Notes: generated by a model not told the origin, from the letters alone. A stretch of 12,997 nt of DNA from a bacterium (GCA_017541565.1 JAFXYU010000063.1:1-12997); one strand, 5' to 3'; positions 1 to 6,697 are shown, counted from the stretch's first letter. Made by a program: numbers and translations.

Positions 1-130
1 CCTGAGAATTGTCAATATTTAACAGATGGGCAATTTTTGTGCTGGAAATAAATTGTTCGTCTTCTTTCAAATCTTCCAAAATAAAATGATATAAAGATAA
101 ACGATTTACTACTTTATCAGGAATATTCAT
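1..130 (-). CDS. rex: Redox-sensing transcriptional repressor Rex, N-terminal part (cut by window edge)
   Basis: Reading the minus strand from the ATG at 130-128 gives 43 residues beginning MNIPDKVVNRLSLYHFILED and continuing into ISSTKIAHLLNIDNSQ. This matches the winged-helix start of Rex proteins (a proline, then R-L-x-x-Y, then S-S-x-x-I/L-A-x-x-L-x-I-D, just before the R-K-D recognition helix). Rex of this family binds DNA when NAD+/NADH is high and lets go when NADH binds its C-terminal Rossmann domain, which lies outside the window. A Shine-Dalgarno AAAGGAGC sits just before the start. The gene follows adhE on the same strand after a 107-bp gap with no clear terminator, so co-transcription is likely; adhE is a classic Rex target. 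The rest of the protein cannot be judged. Confidence 0.85.
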   Translation of the reverse strand, partial: MNIPDKVVNRLSLYHFILEDLKEDEQFISSTKIAHLLNIDNSQ

Positions 131-146
131 TTTGCTCCTTTTTTCT

Positions 147-238
147 AAGTGATTGAGTTATAAGTGACACAGTGACTAAGTGGTTTAAAATCACTTGCTC
201 ACTTAATCACCTGTTCACTTGTTTATCTGTTCACCTGT
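147..238. repeat. Degenerate 8-bp tandem repeats forming a long hairpin between adhE and rex
   Basis: The right half (191-238) is a run of roughly 8-bp units, TCACTTGC, TCACTTAA, TCACCTGT, TCACTTGT, TTATCTGT, TCACCTGT. The left half (147-183) carries the complementary GTGA-type units (GTGATTGA, GTGACACA, GTGACTAA, GTGG). The two halves face each other across a short AT loop near 184-190. The inner stem pairs 11 of 12 positions, counting G-T pairs, and a second block pairs further out. No T-run follows on the minus strand, so it does not look like an intrinsic terminator. It could stabilise or process the adhE-rex mRNA, or be a leftover repeat. Confidence 0.6.
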
Positions 239-2859
239 TAAACAATCCCTTCATAAGCATTAAGGAAGATTTGCTTAATCTCTTCCATAAGCGGATATCT
301 CGGGTTTGCACCTGTACATTGGTCATCAAACGCTCTTTCTACCAATGTATCAAGGTTCTTGAGAAAGTCTTTCTTTGTAACTCCGACATCCTTGATTGCT
401 TTCGGAAGATTGATTTCTGTCATCAAATCGTCAACCGCCTTAATCAACAATTCGACTTTTTCATCTTCGGTTTTTCCGCCAAGATTAAGTTCATCCGCAA
501 TTTGACCGTATTTTGTCTTAGCATTCGGATATTTGTATTGCGGGAAAATTGCCTGTTTTGCCGGTTTATCCGTAGAATTGTATTTAATAATTTGACGAAT
601 TAAAAGAGCATTTGCAACACCGTGAGGAATATTGTACATAGCACCCAACTTGTGAGCCATTGAGTGGCACAAACCCAGAAATGCGTTAGCGAAAGACATA
701 CCTGCAATTGTTGCCGCATAGTGCATTTTTTCTCTTGCAACAGGGTCATTAGCACCTTCTTTGTATGAACGAGCCAAATATTTGAATACTAATTTTGTTG
801 CTTCAAGAGCATTTGAGTTAGTAAAGTTTGTTGCCATACAAGATACATACGCTTCAATTGAGTGAACCAAAGCATCAATTCCTGATGCTGCAGTTAAACC
901 TTTTGGCATGCCGTCAACAAAATTCGGGTCAACAATTGCCATATTCGGAGTGAGCGCATAATCCGCAATTGCGTATTTGTAATGAGTTTTTTCATCCGTA
1001 ATAATTGAAAACGGAGTAACTTCACTACCTGTACCTGATGTAGTCGGAATGCAAACCATTTCAGCCTTTTTACCCAATTCCGGTATCTGGCAGATTCTTT
1101 TTCTTATATCCATAAATCTCATTGAAATATCTTCAAAATTTGTATCCGGCTGTTCATAAAGAAGCCATACAATCTTTGCCGCATCCATCGGAGAACCTCC
1201 GCCAAGCGCAATAATCACATCAGGTTCATAAGGTCTTACTATTTCCATAGCCTGTTTAATTGTAGCAATTGTCGGATCAGGTTTAACATCAAAGAATACC
1301 TGATGGTCTATTCCAATTTCATCCAAAACTTTGGTTATATTATCAACTGCTCCCGAATTGAACAAGAAACGGTCAGTTACGATAAATGCTCTTTTTTTGC
1401 CTTTCAGTTCTCTGAGCGCAAGGTCTAAACACCCTCTTTTAAAATAAACTTTCGGCGGAACTTTAAACCATAACATATTTTCTCTCCTTTCAGCAACAGT
1501 TTTATAGTTAAGCAAGTGTTCTACTCCAATATTTCCGGAAACCGAGTTTCCGCCCCAAGAACCGCACCCCAAAGACATTGAAGGTTCGAGTTTGAAGTTA
1601 TATAAATCCCCGATACCGCCTTGTGATGAAGGTGAATTAATGATTACACGGCAAGAAGGCATTTTCTCAGCATAATAGTTAATTCTGTCACTTTTCCTGT
1701 CATCCGTATACAGAGCGGATGAATGCCCTGCACCGCCTTTGTAAACCAATTCATAAGCCATATCAGTTGCTTCTTCAAAATTTTTGGCTTTGTACATGGT
1801 TAAAATCGGTGACAATTTTTCTCTTGAAAACGGGTCTTCCCAATCAACCTTCGGTCTTTCGCAAAGCAAGATTTTAGAATCTTCCGGAATCTTAAATCCT
1901 GCAAGTTCGGCAATTTTACAAGCCGGCTGACCTACAATTGCCGGATGTGCCGTTCCTCTTTTCGGGTCAATAAACGGAAGTTCGAGCATTTTCTTCTCAT
2001 CCGATTTCTTAACCAAATAAGCACCTCTATATATAAATTCTTTTTTAACTTCTTCGTAAACGTCTTCAACAACAATTACCGATTGTTCCGAAGCACAAAC
2101 CATACCGTTATCAAAGGTTTTTGACATCAAAATTGAAGATACTGCCATTTTTATATCCGCTGTTTCATCAATTACGGCGGAAACGTTTCCCGGTCCTACA
2201 CCCAATGCAGGTTTTCCTGATGAATATGATGCCTTAACCATCCCCGGACCTCCGGTTGCTAAAATACAATCAATATCAGGATGATGCAAAAGTGCCTCGG
2301 ATAATTCCATGGAAGGAACATCTATCCAACCTATAATATCCTTTGGCGCACCCGCTTTAACAGCCGCATCCAAAACAACCCTTGCGGCTTCAATTGTACT
2401 TTTTGTTGCTCTCGGGTGTGGTGAGAATACAATCGCATTTCTTGTTTTGAGCGAAATTAATGACTTAAATATAACCGTTGAAGTCGGATTTGTGGTAGGA
2501 ATAATACCGGCAAGAATTCCCAAAGGTTCTGCAACTGTCTTAATTCCGTTTTCTTTATCCTCACTTATCACACCGCAAGTCTTTGCGTTTTTGTGTTTGT
2601 TATAAATATATTCACAAGCAAAATGGTTTTTGATAATTTTATCTTCCAAAACACCCATGCCTGTATCTTCGACAGCCATTTTTGCAAGCGGAATACGCAT
2701 CTTATCCGCAGCAGTTGCCGCAGCCTTAAAAATCTTGTCTACCTGTTCCTGTGAAAATTGTTCGTATTCTCTTTGAGCCTTTTTAACTCTTTTTAATAAA
2801 GAGTTCAAAGCATCAACAGAATCAACAATTACGTCCTTTTTCTCTTTTACTTTTGGCAT
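238..2859 (-). CDS. adhE: Bifunctional acetaldehyde-CoA/alcohol dehydrogenase AdhE
   Basis: 873 residues, the normal length for AdhE. The enzyme reduces acetyl-CoA to acetaldehyde and then to ethanol in the cytoplasm, spending two NADH; AdhE commonly assembles into helical filaments called spirosomes. The N-terminal aldehyde dehydrogenase half (about 15-440) carries the active-site cysteine C255 in FDNGMVCASEQS and the glycine motif near 203-206. A linker near 450-468 leads to the iron alcohol dehydrogenase half (about 469-873), with the nucleotide motif GGGSPMD (553-559) and metal ligands D662, H666, H732 and H746 by alignment with FucO-type enzymes. No key residue is missing. The start has a strong Shine-Dalgarno (AGGAGA, 6 nt upstream). 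A near-consensus promoter precedes it, and rex follows on the same strand, so control by NADH/NAD+ through Rex is likely. Confidence 0.97.
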   Translation of the reverse strand: MPKVKEKKDVIVDSVDALNSLLKRVKKAQREYEQFSQEQVDKIFKAAATAADKMRIPLAKMAVEDTGMGVLEDKIIKNHFACEYIYNKHKNAKTCGVISEDKENGIKTVAEPLGILAGIIPTTNPTSTVIFKSLISLKTRNAIVFSPHPRATKSTIEAARVVLDAAVKAGAPKDIIGWIDVPSMELSEALLHHPDIDCILATGGPGMVKASYSSGKPALGVGPGNVSAVIDETADIKMAVSSILMSKTFDNGMVCASEQSVIVVEDVYEEVKKEFIYRGAYLVKKSDEKKMLELPFIDPKRGTAHPAIVGQPACKIAELAGFKIPEDSKILLCERPKVDWEDPFSREKLSPILTMYKAKNFEEATDMAYELVYKGGAGHSSALYTDDRKSDRINYYAEKMPSCRVIINSPSSQGGIGDLYNFKLEPSMSLGCGSWGGNSVSGNIGVEHLLNYKTVAERRENMLWFKVPPKVYFKRGCLDLALRELKGKKRAFIVTDRFLFNSGAVDNITKVLDEIGIDHQVFFDVKPDPTIATIKQAMEIVRPYEPDVIIALGGGSPMDAAKIVWLLYEQPDTNFEDISMRFMDIRKRICQIPELGKKAEMVCIPTTSGTGSEVTPFSIITDEKTHYKYAIADYALTPNMAIVDPNFVDGMPKGLTAASGIDALVHSIEAYVSCMATNFTNSNALEATKLVFKYLARSYKEGANDPVAREKMHYAATIAGMSFANAFLGLCHSMAHKLGAMYNIPHGVANALLIRQIIKYNSTDKPAKQAIFPQYKYPNAKTKYGQIADELNLGGKTEDEKVELLIKAVDDLMTEINLPKAIKDVGVTKKDFLKNLDTLVERAFDDQCTGANPRYPLMEEIKQIFLNAYEGIV

Positions 2860-2876
2860 TATATTTCTCCTCTTAA

Positions 2877-2894
2877 TTGTGATTTATTTCCTTA
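2877..2894. promoter_or_regulatory. Degenerate Rex-operator-like site before adhE
   Basis: On the plus strand the 18 bp read TTGTGATTTATTTCCTTA. Against the Rex consensus TTGTGAA-N4-TTCACAA the left half matches 6 of 7 and the right half 4 of 7. It lies between the -10 box and the adhE Shine-Dalgarno, where a bound repressor would block transcription. It is weak as a palindrome; the nearby rex gene is the main reason to take it seriously. Confidence 0.35.
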
Positions 2895-2900
2895 TTTAAA

Positions 2901-2929
2901 ATTTTATTATGCAATAAGAAGGATGTCAA
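2901..2929 (-). promoter_or_regulatory. adhE promoter
   Basis: On the minus strand a perfect -35 box TTGACA (2929-2924) is followed by a 17-bp spacer and the -10 box TAAAAT (2906-2901). The adhE start codon lies about 42 bp further on. This is one of the best sigma70-type promoters in the window. Confidence 0.75.
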
Positions 2930-2950
2930 CATTATTAAGGGTATTAGATA

Positions 2951-2972
2951 TTAAGTTTATATTAAGTTTATA
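2951..2972. repeat. Two tandem 11-bp repeats upstream of the adhE promoter
   Basis: TTAAGTTTATA occurs twice head to tail (2951-2961 and 2962-2972), about one helical turn apart, just upstream of the adhE -35 box. It overlaps the last codons and stop of the nucleotidyltransferase gene. It could be an activator site or simple sequence drift. Confidence 0.4.
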
Positions 2973-3744
2973 AAACTGATTTGAGATTATTAAACATTGT
3001 TTCTATAATCAAAAGTTTTTCGTCATCGGAAACAGAAAACAGTTTATTTATATTTTCCTCAAAATCTTTTGGTAGAATTTTGCAGTTTGTTTTGGCGTAT
3101 TGAACCAGCCTTTTTTCGCCAGGGTGCAGAAGTTCGTTTTTTGCAAAAATTACATCAAAATAACTCGCCATAAATGCGGAAATCCTGTGATTTACGCTGT
3201 TTTTATCCCCCCGCTTTACCGCTTTTGCTATTTGTTCATAATACGAAGCAAACGGTTTATCTTTCATTAACATCATATTACGCTTTATTATATTTTCTTT
3301 CAGTTTTAACGGATAATGTGTTTTTATTTTTTCTTGAAGATTTTTAAGCCAATTTTCGGGATCATAAATAATATCAAAATTTTTCAATGTATATAAAAAG
3401 CAAGTCGTGTAGCCATTTGACGGGTAATTTTTAATCCAAACATTATCCGTAATTTCTTCAAACCAATTTTTTGACCAGTACATTACGTCAAATTGTACGT
3501 TTAATTCATCAACAAAAAATTCATCACCCGAACCGAAATATTCTCCTCCAGTTTCATATTTTGAAGAGTATTTTTTAACTATTTTTTCTCTTTCCTGAAC
3601 GGAAATATCGTTTTTGGTGAAAACATACAAATCAATATCAGAAAAATTATCCGAAGTTTTTGCAGATGATGAACCTCCGATTGCAATTGCAATTACTTGA
3701 GGAAATTTTTCGTATTCCGCCAAAATTTTTTTAAAATTTTTCAT
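2968..3744 (-). CDS. Nucleotidyltransferase-fold protein (DUF4037-like)
   Basis: 258 residues. The N-terminus holds the polymerase-beta/kanamycin-nucleotidyltransferase signature: a GGSSSAKT loop (23-30), the paired acids in SDIDLY (D36, D38) and a third acid D86 in QFDVMY. All three metal-binding carboxylates are present, so transfer of a nucleotidyl group to a small molecule is chemically plausible. The C-terminal half (about 145-258) is helical, with QIAKAVKRGD and LHPGEKRLVQYAK, as in DUF4037-type proteins. The substrate is unknown; relatives include aminoglycoside nucleotidyltransferases, but resistance cannot be inferred. The start lies 4 bp after the stop of the SIS gene with only a weak A/G-rich ribosome site, so it is probably translated in coupling with that gene. 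It has no separate promoter that I can see. Confidence 0.75.
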   Translation of the reverse strand: MKNFKKILAEYEKFPQVIAIAIGGSSSAKTSDNFSDIDLYVFTKNDISVQEREKIVKKYSSKYETGGEYFGSGDEFFVDELNVQFDVMYWSKNWFEEITDNVWIKNYPSNGYTTCFLYTLKNFDIIYDPENWLKNLQEKIKTHYPLKLKENIIKRNMMLMKDKPFASYYEQIAKAVKRGDKNSVNHRISAFMASYFDVIFAKNELLHPGEKRLVQYAKTNCKILPKDFEENINKLFSVSDDEKLLIIETMFNNLKSVL

Positions 3745-3748
3745 AATT

Positions 3749-4825
3749 TTATATCTTATCTTTTACGACTTTTTGAAGACCTTTCGGATGGTCAACATTT
3801 CGTCCGAGTTTAAGAGCAATTTCTAGTGCCAATTGCTGCATTACAAGAACATTTGCAAACATCTGTTGAATTACATTTTCGCATTCAATATTGATATTAA
3901 CATCGGGTTTTATCTCATCCGGAGAAGGACCGATTACTACCAAATACGGGTTATAATCCGATTTTATTTTATTAATATTTGCAATTGAACGCTCGGAAAT
4001 TTTGTCCACTGCGATATACACAAGAGTCGATTTGTTGTTCAAGACCGCAACGTGTCCGTGCATAAATTCACCCAAAATTGCCGCACTAATGTTTTTATAA
4101 GATGTTTCTTTGGTTTTTAGAGCAGCCTCTTTTGCCAGAGAATAAGAAATTCCGTCCGCTGTTATAATTATTGTATTTTCTTTTTTTAAGCGGTTTGCGA
4201 GTTTTTTTATTTCGTTTCTTCTTGCAAGGGCTTTTTCTAAAATTATCGGAAGATGAATTAAAGAATCTTTGTAATGTTTTGTTGCCTCAGCACCGTTTAC
4301 GTTCTCAATAAGTTTTAGTGAAATAAGTATCAGGCAGAGCATTTGAGATGTAAAAGATTTTGTTGCCGCTATTCCCTGTTCTACTCCCGCAAAGCAAGCA
4401 ACTTTATAGTCACATTTCTGCCAAATAGTTGATTTTTCATTGTTTGTAATACAAAGAGTTGCAAGATTTGCAACAGATTTAACTTTGTCAACGGATTTTA
4501 AAGTGTCGCTTGTTTCTCCTGATTGAGTAATAAAAATATAGAGAGTATTTTCATCGTGCGGAATAATGCTTTTTAGCAAAAATTCGCTCGAATATATTGC
4601 ACGAGATTCTATGCCGGAAAATTTTTCGAGTAAATCAACGGCAAAACGGGCGCAATGATAAGATGAACCGCTCGCAACAAGAACAATTTTTCTTATATTT
4701 TGCGGTAAGTCTATTTTTATTTCACCTGTTTCGGGGTTAATATACCTCATTAAAATATACGGAACAATCTTGGTTTGCTCTTCTATTTCCATTTCCATAT
4801 TGGTTTTTGGTTTAACAAAAAACAT
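3749..4825 (-). CDS. SIS-domain sugar-phosphate isomerase/deaminase, GlmS isomerase-like without glutaminase domain
   Basis: 358 residues with two SIS domains (about 40-175 and 205-345). It matches the isomerase half of glucosamine-6-phosphate synthase throughout: SGSSYHCA (52-59), TQSGETSDT (100-108) and AATKSFTSQ (153-161). The catalytic set is complete when aligned with E. coli GlmS: E233 (E481), K237 (K485), E240 (E488), H256 (H504) and K352 (K603) near the C-terminus. There is no N-terminal Cys-nucleophile glutaminase domain; the protein begins only about 45 residues before the first SIS motif. It may therefore isomerise or deaminate an amino-sugar or Amadori-type phosphate (NagB-II, AgaS or FrlB-like) rather than use glutamine. 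The Shine-Dalgarno AAGGAGAG precedes the start. It leads a two-gene unit with the nucleotidyltransferase. The exact substrate is not visible. Confidence 0.85.
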   Translation of the reverse strand: MFFVKPKTNMEMEIEEQTKIVPYILMRYINPETGEIKIDLPQNIRKIVLVASGSSYHCARFAVDLLEKFSGIESRAIYSSEFLLKSIIPHDENTLYIFITQSGETSDTLKSVDKVKSVANLATLCITNNEKSTIWQKCDYKVACFAGVEQGIAATKSFTSQMLCLILISLKLIENVNGAEATKHYKDSLIHLPIILEKALARRNEIKKLANRLKKENTIIITADGISYSLAKEAALKTKETSYKNISAAILGEFMHGHVAVLNNKSTLVYIAVDKISERSIANINKIKSDYNPYLVVIGPSPDEIKPDVNINIECENVIQQMFANVLVMQQLALEIALKLGRNVDHPKGLQKVVKDKI

Positions 4826-4863
4826 ATACTCTCCTTACTAAGACCTCTTTATTTTAGCATAAA

Positions 4864-4893
4864 TTGTTGAAAAAATGATTTTTGTTATAAAAT
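4864..4893 (+). promoter_or_regulatory. Promoter in front of the truncated tRNA-Gly copy
   Basis: TTGTTG (4864-4869), a 16-bp spacer and TATAAA (4886-4891) place transcription start close to the tRNA 5' end at 4905. The promoter appears intact although the tRNA behind it is cut short. Confidence 0.5.
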
Positions 4894-4904
4894 ATTAATA
4901 CTAT

Positions 4905-4945
4905 GCGGACGTAATTCAGTGGTAGAATGCAACCTTCCCAAGGTT
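4905..4945 (+). pseudogene. 5' fragment of tRNA-Gly(CCC)
   Basis: These 41 nt are identical to the first 41 nt of the intact tRNA-Gly at 6594-6665: acceptor strand GCGGACG, D arm, and anticodon arm up to the last base pair of its stem. After 4945 the sequence diverges completely and no T arm or 3' acceptor strand follows. The exact break within the anticodon arm suggests recombination at the tRNA rather than slow decay. Confidence 0.9.
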
Positions 4946-4957
4946 TTCAGGGGTTCT

Positions 4958-5054
4958 CTTCATATCTCTCACATTCTTCACAGACTTTACAAATTAAGGA
5001 TTTCGGCTATTTCATATTTTTCACAATTTTCACATTTTTCATAGATTTTACGAA
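4958..5054. repeat. Degenerate 9-bp tandem repeats next to the tRNA fragment
   Basis: The sequence breaks into 9-bp units of the type YTTCAYANN. Four (CTTCATATC, TCTCACATT, CTTCACAGA, CTTTACAAA) fill 4958-4993. After 7 bp, six more (TTTCGGCTA, TTTCATATT, TTTCACAAT, TTTCACATT, TTTCATAGA, TTTTACGAA) fill 5001-5054. The second block reads like a copy of the first with extra units added. The block starts 12 bp after the end of the tRNA fragment, where recombinase arm sites could sit. No protein is supported here. Confidence 0.55.
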
Positions 5055-5057
5055 TAA

Positions 5058-5079
5058 ATGTTATAAAAATGTTATAAAA
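5058..5079. repeat. Two exact tandem copies of an 11-bp unit
   Basis: ATGTTATAAAA is repeated head to tail (5058-5068, 5069-5079), just downstream of the antitoxin stop on the minus strand. The function is unknown. Confidence 0.5.
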
Positions 5080-5094
5080 ATTCGGGTAAATAAT

Positions 5095-5448
5095 TTATGC
5101 TGTTTTTAATTGGATTTTATAACCTAAACCATTAATTAATTTTAAAGTAGTGCTGATTTTTGGTTGTACTTTTCCGTTAAGAATATCAGATAAATTACTT
5201 CTATCCATTTTCAATTCTTTGGCAAGAGAGGTGATTGCACCCCGACCACGTGCTTTTACAACATGTTGTAAGGAACGAATGAAAGCATCAATATTACCGT
5301 CTTTTGCAAATTCTTCTAAAGATGTTTCAAGATAAACTCTTTGATATTCTTTATCTTGTAAATGTTGCTGCATTAAATCATCATGACTAATTGTATTAGC
5401 CATAACTTTATCCATATCTAAATTAAATTCTTCTGCAAAATCTGTCAT
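5095..5448 (-). CDS. Type II antitoxin, XRE-type helix-turn-helix (COG3636 addiction-module antidote family)
   Basis: 117 residues. An N-terminal segment rich in D and E (about 1-50) is followed by the helix-turn-helix AITSLAKELKMDRSNLSDIL (71-90), then TLKLINGLGYKIQL, which is typical of the antidote family paired with COG3657 toxins. It should neutralise the toxin by direct binding and repress the operon through the helix-turn-helix. The start overlaps the toxin stop by 4 bp (ATGA), so translation is coupled and the toxin gene comes first, as in HigBA-type and COG3657/COG3636 modules. The perfect palindrome at 5807-5826 is the probable operator. It has no promoter of its own. Confidence 0.88.
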   Translation of the reverse strand: MTDFAEEFNLDMDKVMANTISHDDLMQQHLQDKEYQRVYLETSLEEFAKDGNIDAFIRSLQHVVKARGRGAITSLAKELKMDRSNLSDILNGKVQPKISTTLKLINGLGYKIQLKTA

Positions 5449-5789
5449 TTTGAGTTCCTTTCGATAAAATCTTTTAAATATTTTTCGGCTTGTTTTATTG
5501 TTCGTTTTTGGTCATCTTTAACACTTCCTGCAACAATTATTATTACAATGTTTGTTAGGTCTCGGTAATAAACTCTATAACCTTTACCTACAAAAAATCT
5601 TAGTTCTGATAACATACTATTAGAAAGTTTTTTATGGTCTCCATACAAACCATCAGCCAGTCTTTCTATACGATTATCAATAATTGCTTTGGTTTTATCA
5701 TCCAAAGAATCAAGCCATTCGTCATAAGGACAATGACCATCAGCAGTTTTGTAATAAATGATTTGCTTCAAGTGTTCATTTTCTGACAT
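5445..5789 (-). CDS. Type II toxin, RelE/ParE superfamily (COG3657 addiction-module killer family)
   Basis: 114 residues. It has the layout of COG3657 toxins: an early P-Y-D-E-W-L (21-26), the helix DNRIERLADGLYGDHKKL, then the core SELRFFVGKGYRVYYR (61-76) and a hydrophobic strand IVIIIVAGSVKDDQKRTI (81-98). Relatives fold like RelE or HigB and usually act as ribosome-dependent mRNA endonucleases; I infer that activity from family only. The start has AGGTGG as Shine-Dalgarno. The gene lies between a truncated and an intact tRNA-Gly, a typical place for small stabilising modules. Confidence 0.88.
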   Translation of the reverse strand: MSENEHLKQIIYYKTADGHCPYDEWLDSLDDKTKAIIDNRIERLADGLYGDHKKLSNSMLSELRFFVGKGYRVYYRDLTNIVIIIVAGSVKDDQKRTIKQAEKYLKDFIERNSK

Positions 5790-5800
5790 ATTACCACCTA

Positions 5801-5829
5801 ATTATATTGTAGGGTATAGCCTACAAAAA
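5801..5829 (-). promoter_or_regulatory. Toxin-antitoxin promoter with perfect palindromic operator
   Basis: TTGTAGG (5807-5813) and CCTACAA (5820-5826) form a perfect 7-bp inverted repeat around 6 bp. On the minus strand a perfect -10 box TATAAT (5806-5801) directly abuts it, and the weak -35 region (TTTTTG, 5829-5824) overlaps the far half. A repressor bound here would cover the promoter spacer, which fits autoregulation by the antitoxin or the toxin-antitoxin complex. Confidence 0.75.
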
Positions 5830-5908
5830 ATCAAGAGGTAAATGGGAAAATCTATAAGTTTTAATAATTGGTAAACCCGATATACCTTTTTTATTTTGAA
5901 TAATTTTA

Positions 5909-6544
5909 TTAATGTCTAAACTTTTTCAAAAAGATGCCAATACATGCTAATACAAGTATGATAAAAATAATTCCCCATATACCAATAGTGCCAGATATAG
6001 CAGCACAAGAAATCATAAATTCCTGCATAACTGAGCAATTCGTGTTTTGCTTTAGATACTCAAGTTCCTGCATCATTTTTTCTTTTTCTTGGAGTTTATC
6101 TTCTTGTTTAGTATTACCTATTCTTGCAATATCATATACAAGCTCTCTTACTTTTTTCTCTCGAGCTTTTTCATTATATTTTAGTACCTCAAGATAATTA
6201 GTAGAGATTACCCCTGTTTCTTTAGCAACTTCAAATGCTTGTTCTTTTTCCCGAGCGTACCTACGCAACTTCATTGTTTCAAGATTATCCTCTGCCTGTA
6301 TCCCTTCTTGTATATTTTGTTGAGCAGGTGATAAACGAGAGTATACAAAATTTTGCATACCCACGTTTTCTGTTTCTACAGGAACTCCTCCATTCAAATT
6401 TGTTAGTGTATTTTGATGTAATTTTTCATTTGATATAGCATATATTGACTCCATACTAATAACATAAAATATAATGAGTGTAATTATACCTATAAATTTA
6501 AATTTTAATTTATTTGTATTATTTCTAGATTTAAAACAAAACAT
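5909..6544 (-). CDS. Secreted or membrane-anchored coiled-coil protein, function unknown
   Basis: 211 residues, not recognised. The N-terminus is basic and is followed by a hydrophobic stretch (about 17-30) and SIYAIS (33-38), so a signal peptide or N-terminal anchor is likely. Residues about 75-168 are very rich in K, E, Q, L and R in a heptad-like pattern and are probably coiled coil. A second membrane segment (about 183-205) ends in the basic tail LKKFRH. Two cysteines (C170, C180) lie just before it. The simplest reading is a protein whose coiled coil sits outside the cytoplasm, held by its C-terminal helix. The Shine-Dalgarno AAGGA lies 8-9 nt upstream of the start. It lies between the toxin-antitoxin operon and tRNA-Gly, and starts 49 bp from the tRNA in a divergent arrangement. 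It may belong to the same small island. Confidence 0.65.
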   Translation of the reverse strand: MFCFKSRNNTNKLKFKFIGIITLIIFYVISMESIYAISNEKLHQNTLTNLNGGVPVETENVGMQNFVYSRLSPAQQNIQEGIQAEDNLETMKLRRYAREKEQAFEVAKETGVISTNYLEVLKYNEKAREKKVRELVYDIARIGNTKQEDKLQEKEKMMQELEYLKQNTNCSVMQEFMISCAAISGTIGIWGIIFIILVLACIGIFLKKFRH

Positions 6545-6570
6545 AAATACTATCCTTTTGTTCTTATTGT

Positions 6571-6578
6571 AGTATAAT
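6571..6578 (+). promoter_or_regulatory. -10 box of the tRNA-Gly promoter
   Basis: A perfect TATAAT (6573-6578) lies 15 bp before the tRNA 5' end. No good -35 box is seen at the usual distance. TTGTAG just upstream (6567-6572) repeats a half-site of the toxin-antitoxin operator, which could be chance. On the opposite strand the same bases read TATTATACT, which could serve the divergent membrane-protein gene. Confidence 0.5.
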
Positions 6579-6593
6579 AAAGAATATATTCAA

Positions 6594-6665
6594 GCGGACG
6601 TAATTCAGTGGTAGAATGCAACCTTCCCAAGGTTGACGTCGGGAGTTCGAGCCTCCTCGTCCGCT
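6594..6665 (+). tRNA. tRNA-Gly, anticodon CCC
   Basis: A full cloverleaf of 72 nt. The acceptor stem is GCGGACG/CGTCCGC, the D arm ATTC-AGTGGTA-GAAT, and the anticodon arm CAACC-TTCCCAA-GGTTG, giving anticodon CCC at 34-36, which reads GGG. The variable loop is ACGTC and the T arm GGGAG-TTCGAGC-CTCCT. The discriminator base is T, as in bacterial tRNA-Gly. CCA is not encoded and must be added after transcription. Its first 41 nt are duplicated at 4905-4945 and its 3' end is echoed at 6840-6855. Confidence 0.95.
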
Positions 6666-6697
6666 TTTTGTTTTTTATTATTATTATCTAAGAGGCG

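Noticed and set aside
147..238. Intrinsic terminator between adhE and rex
   Set aside because: The hairpin is long but imperfect, and the minus strand shows no T-run after it; rex probably needs read-through.
172..603. Open frame on the plus strand, 143 residues
   Set aside because: It is antisense to the adhE 3' end and starts in the octamer repeats.
4927..5109. Open frame on the plus strand, 60 residues
   Set aside because: It begins inside the tRNA fragment and its phenylalanine-rich sequence is produced by the 9-bp repeats; it also overlaps the antitoxin end.
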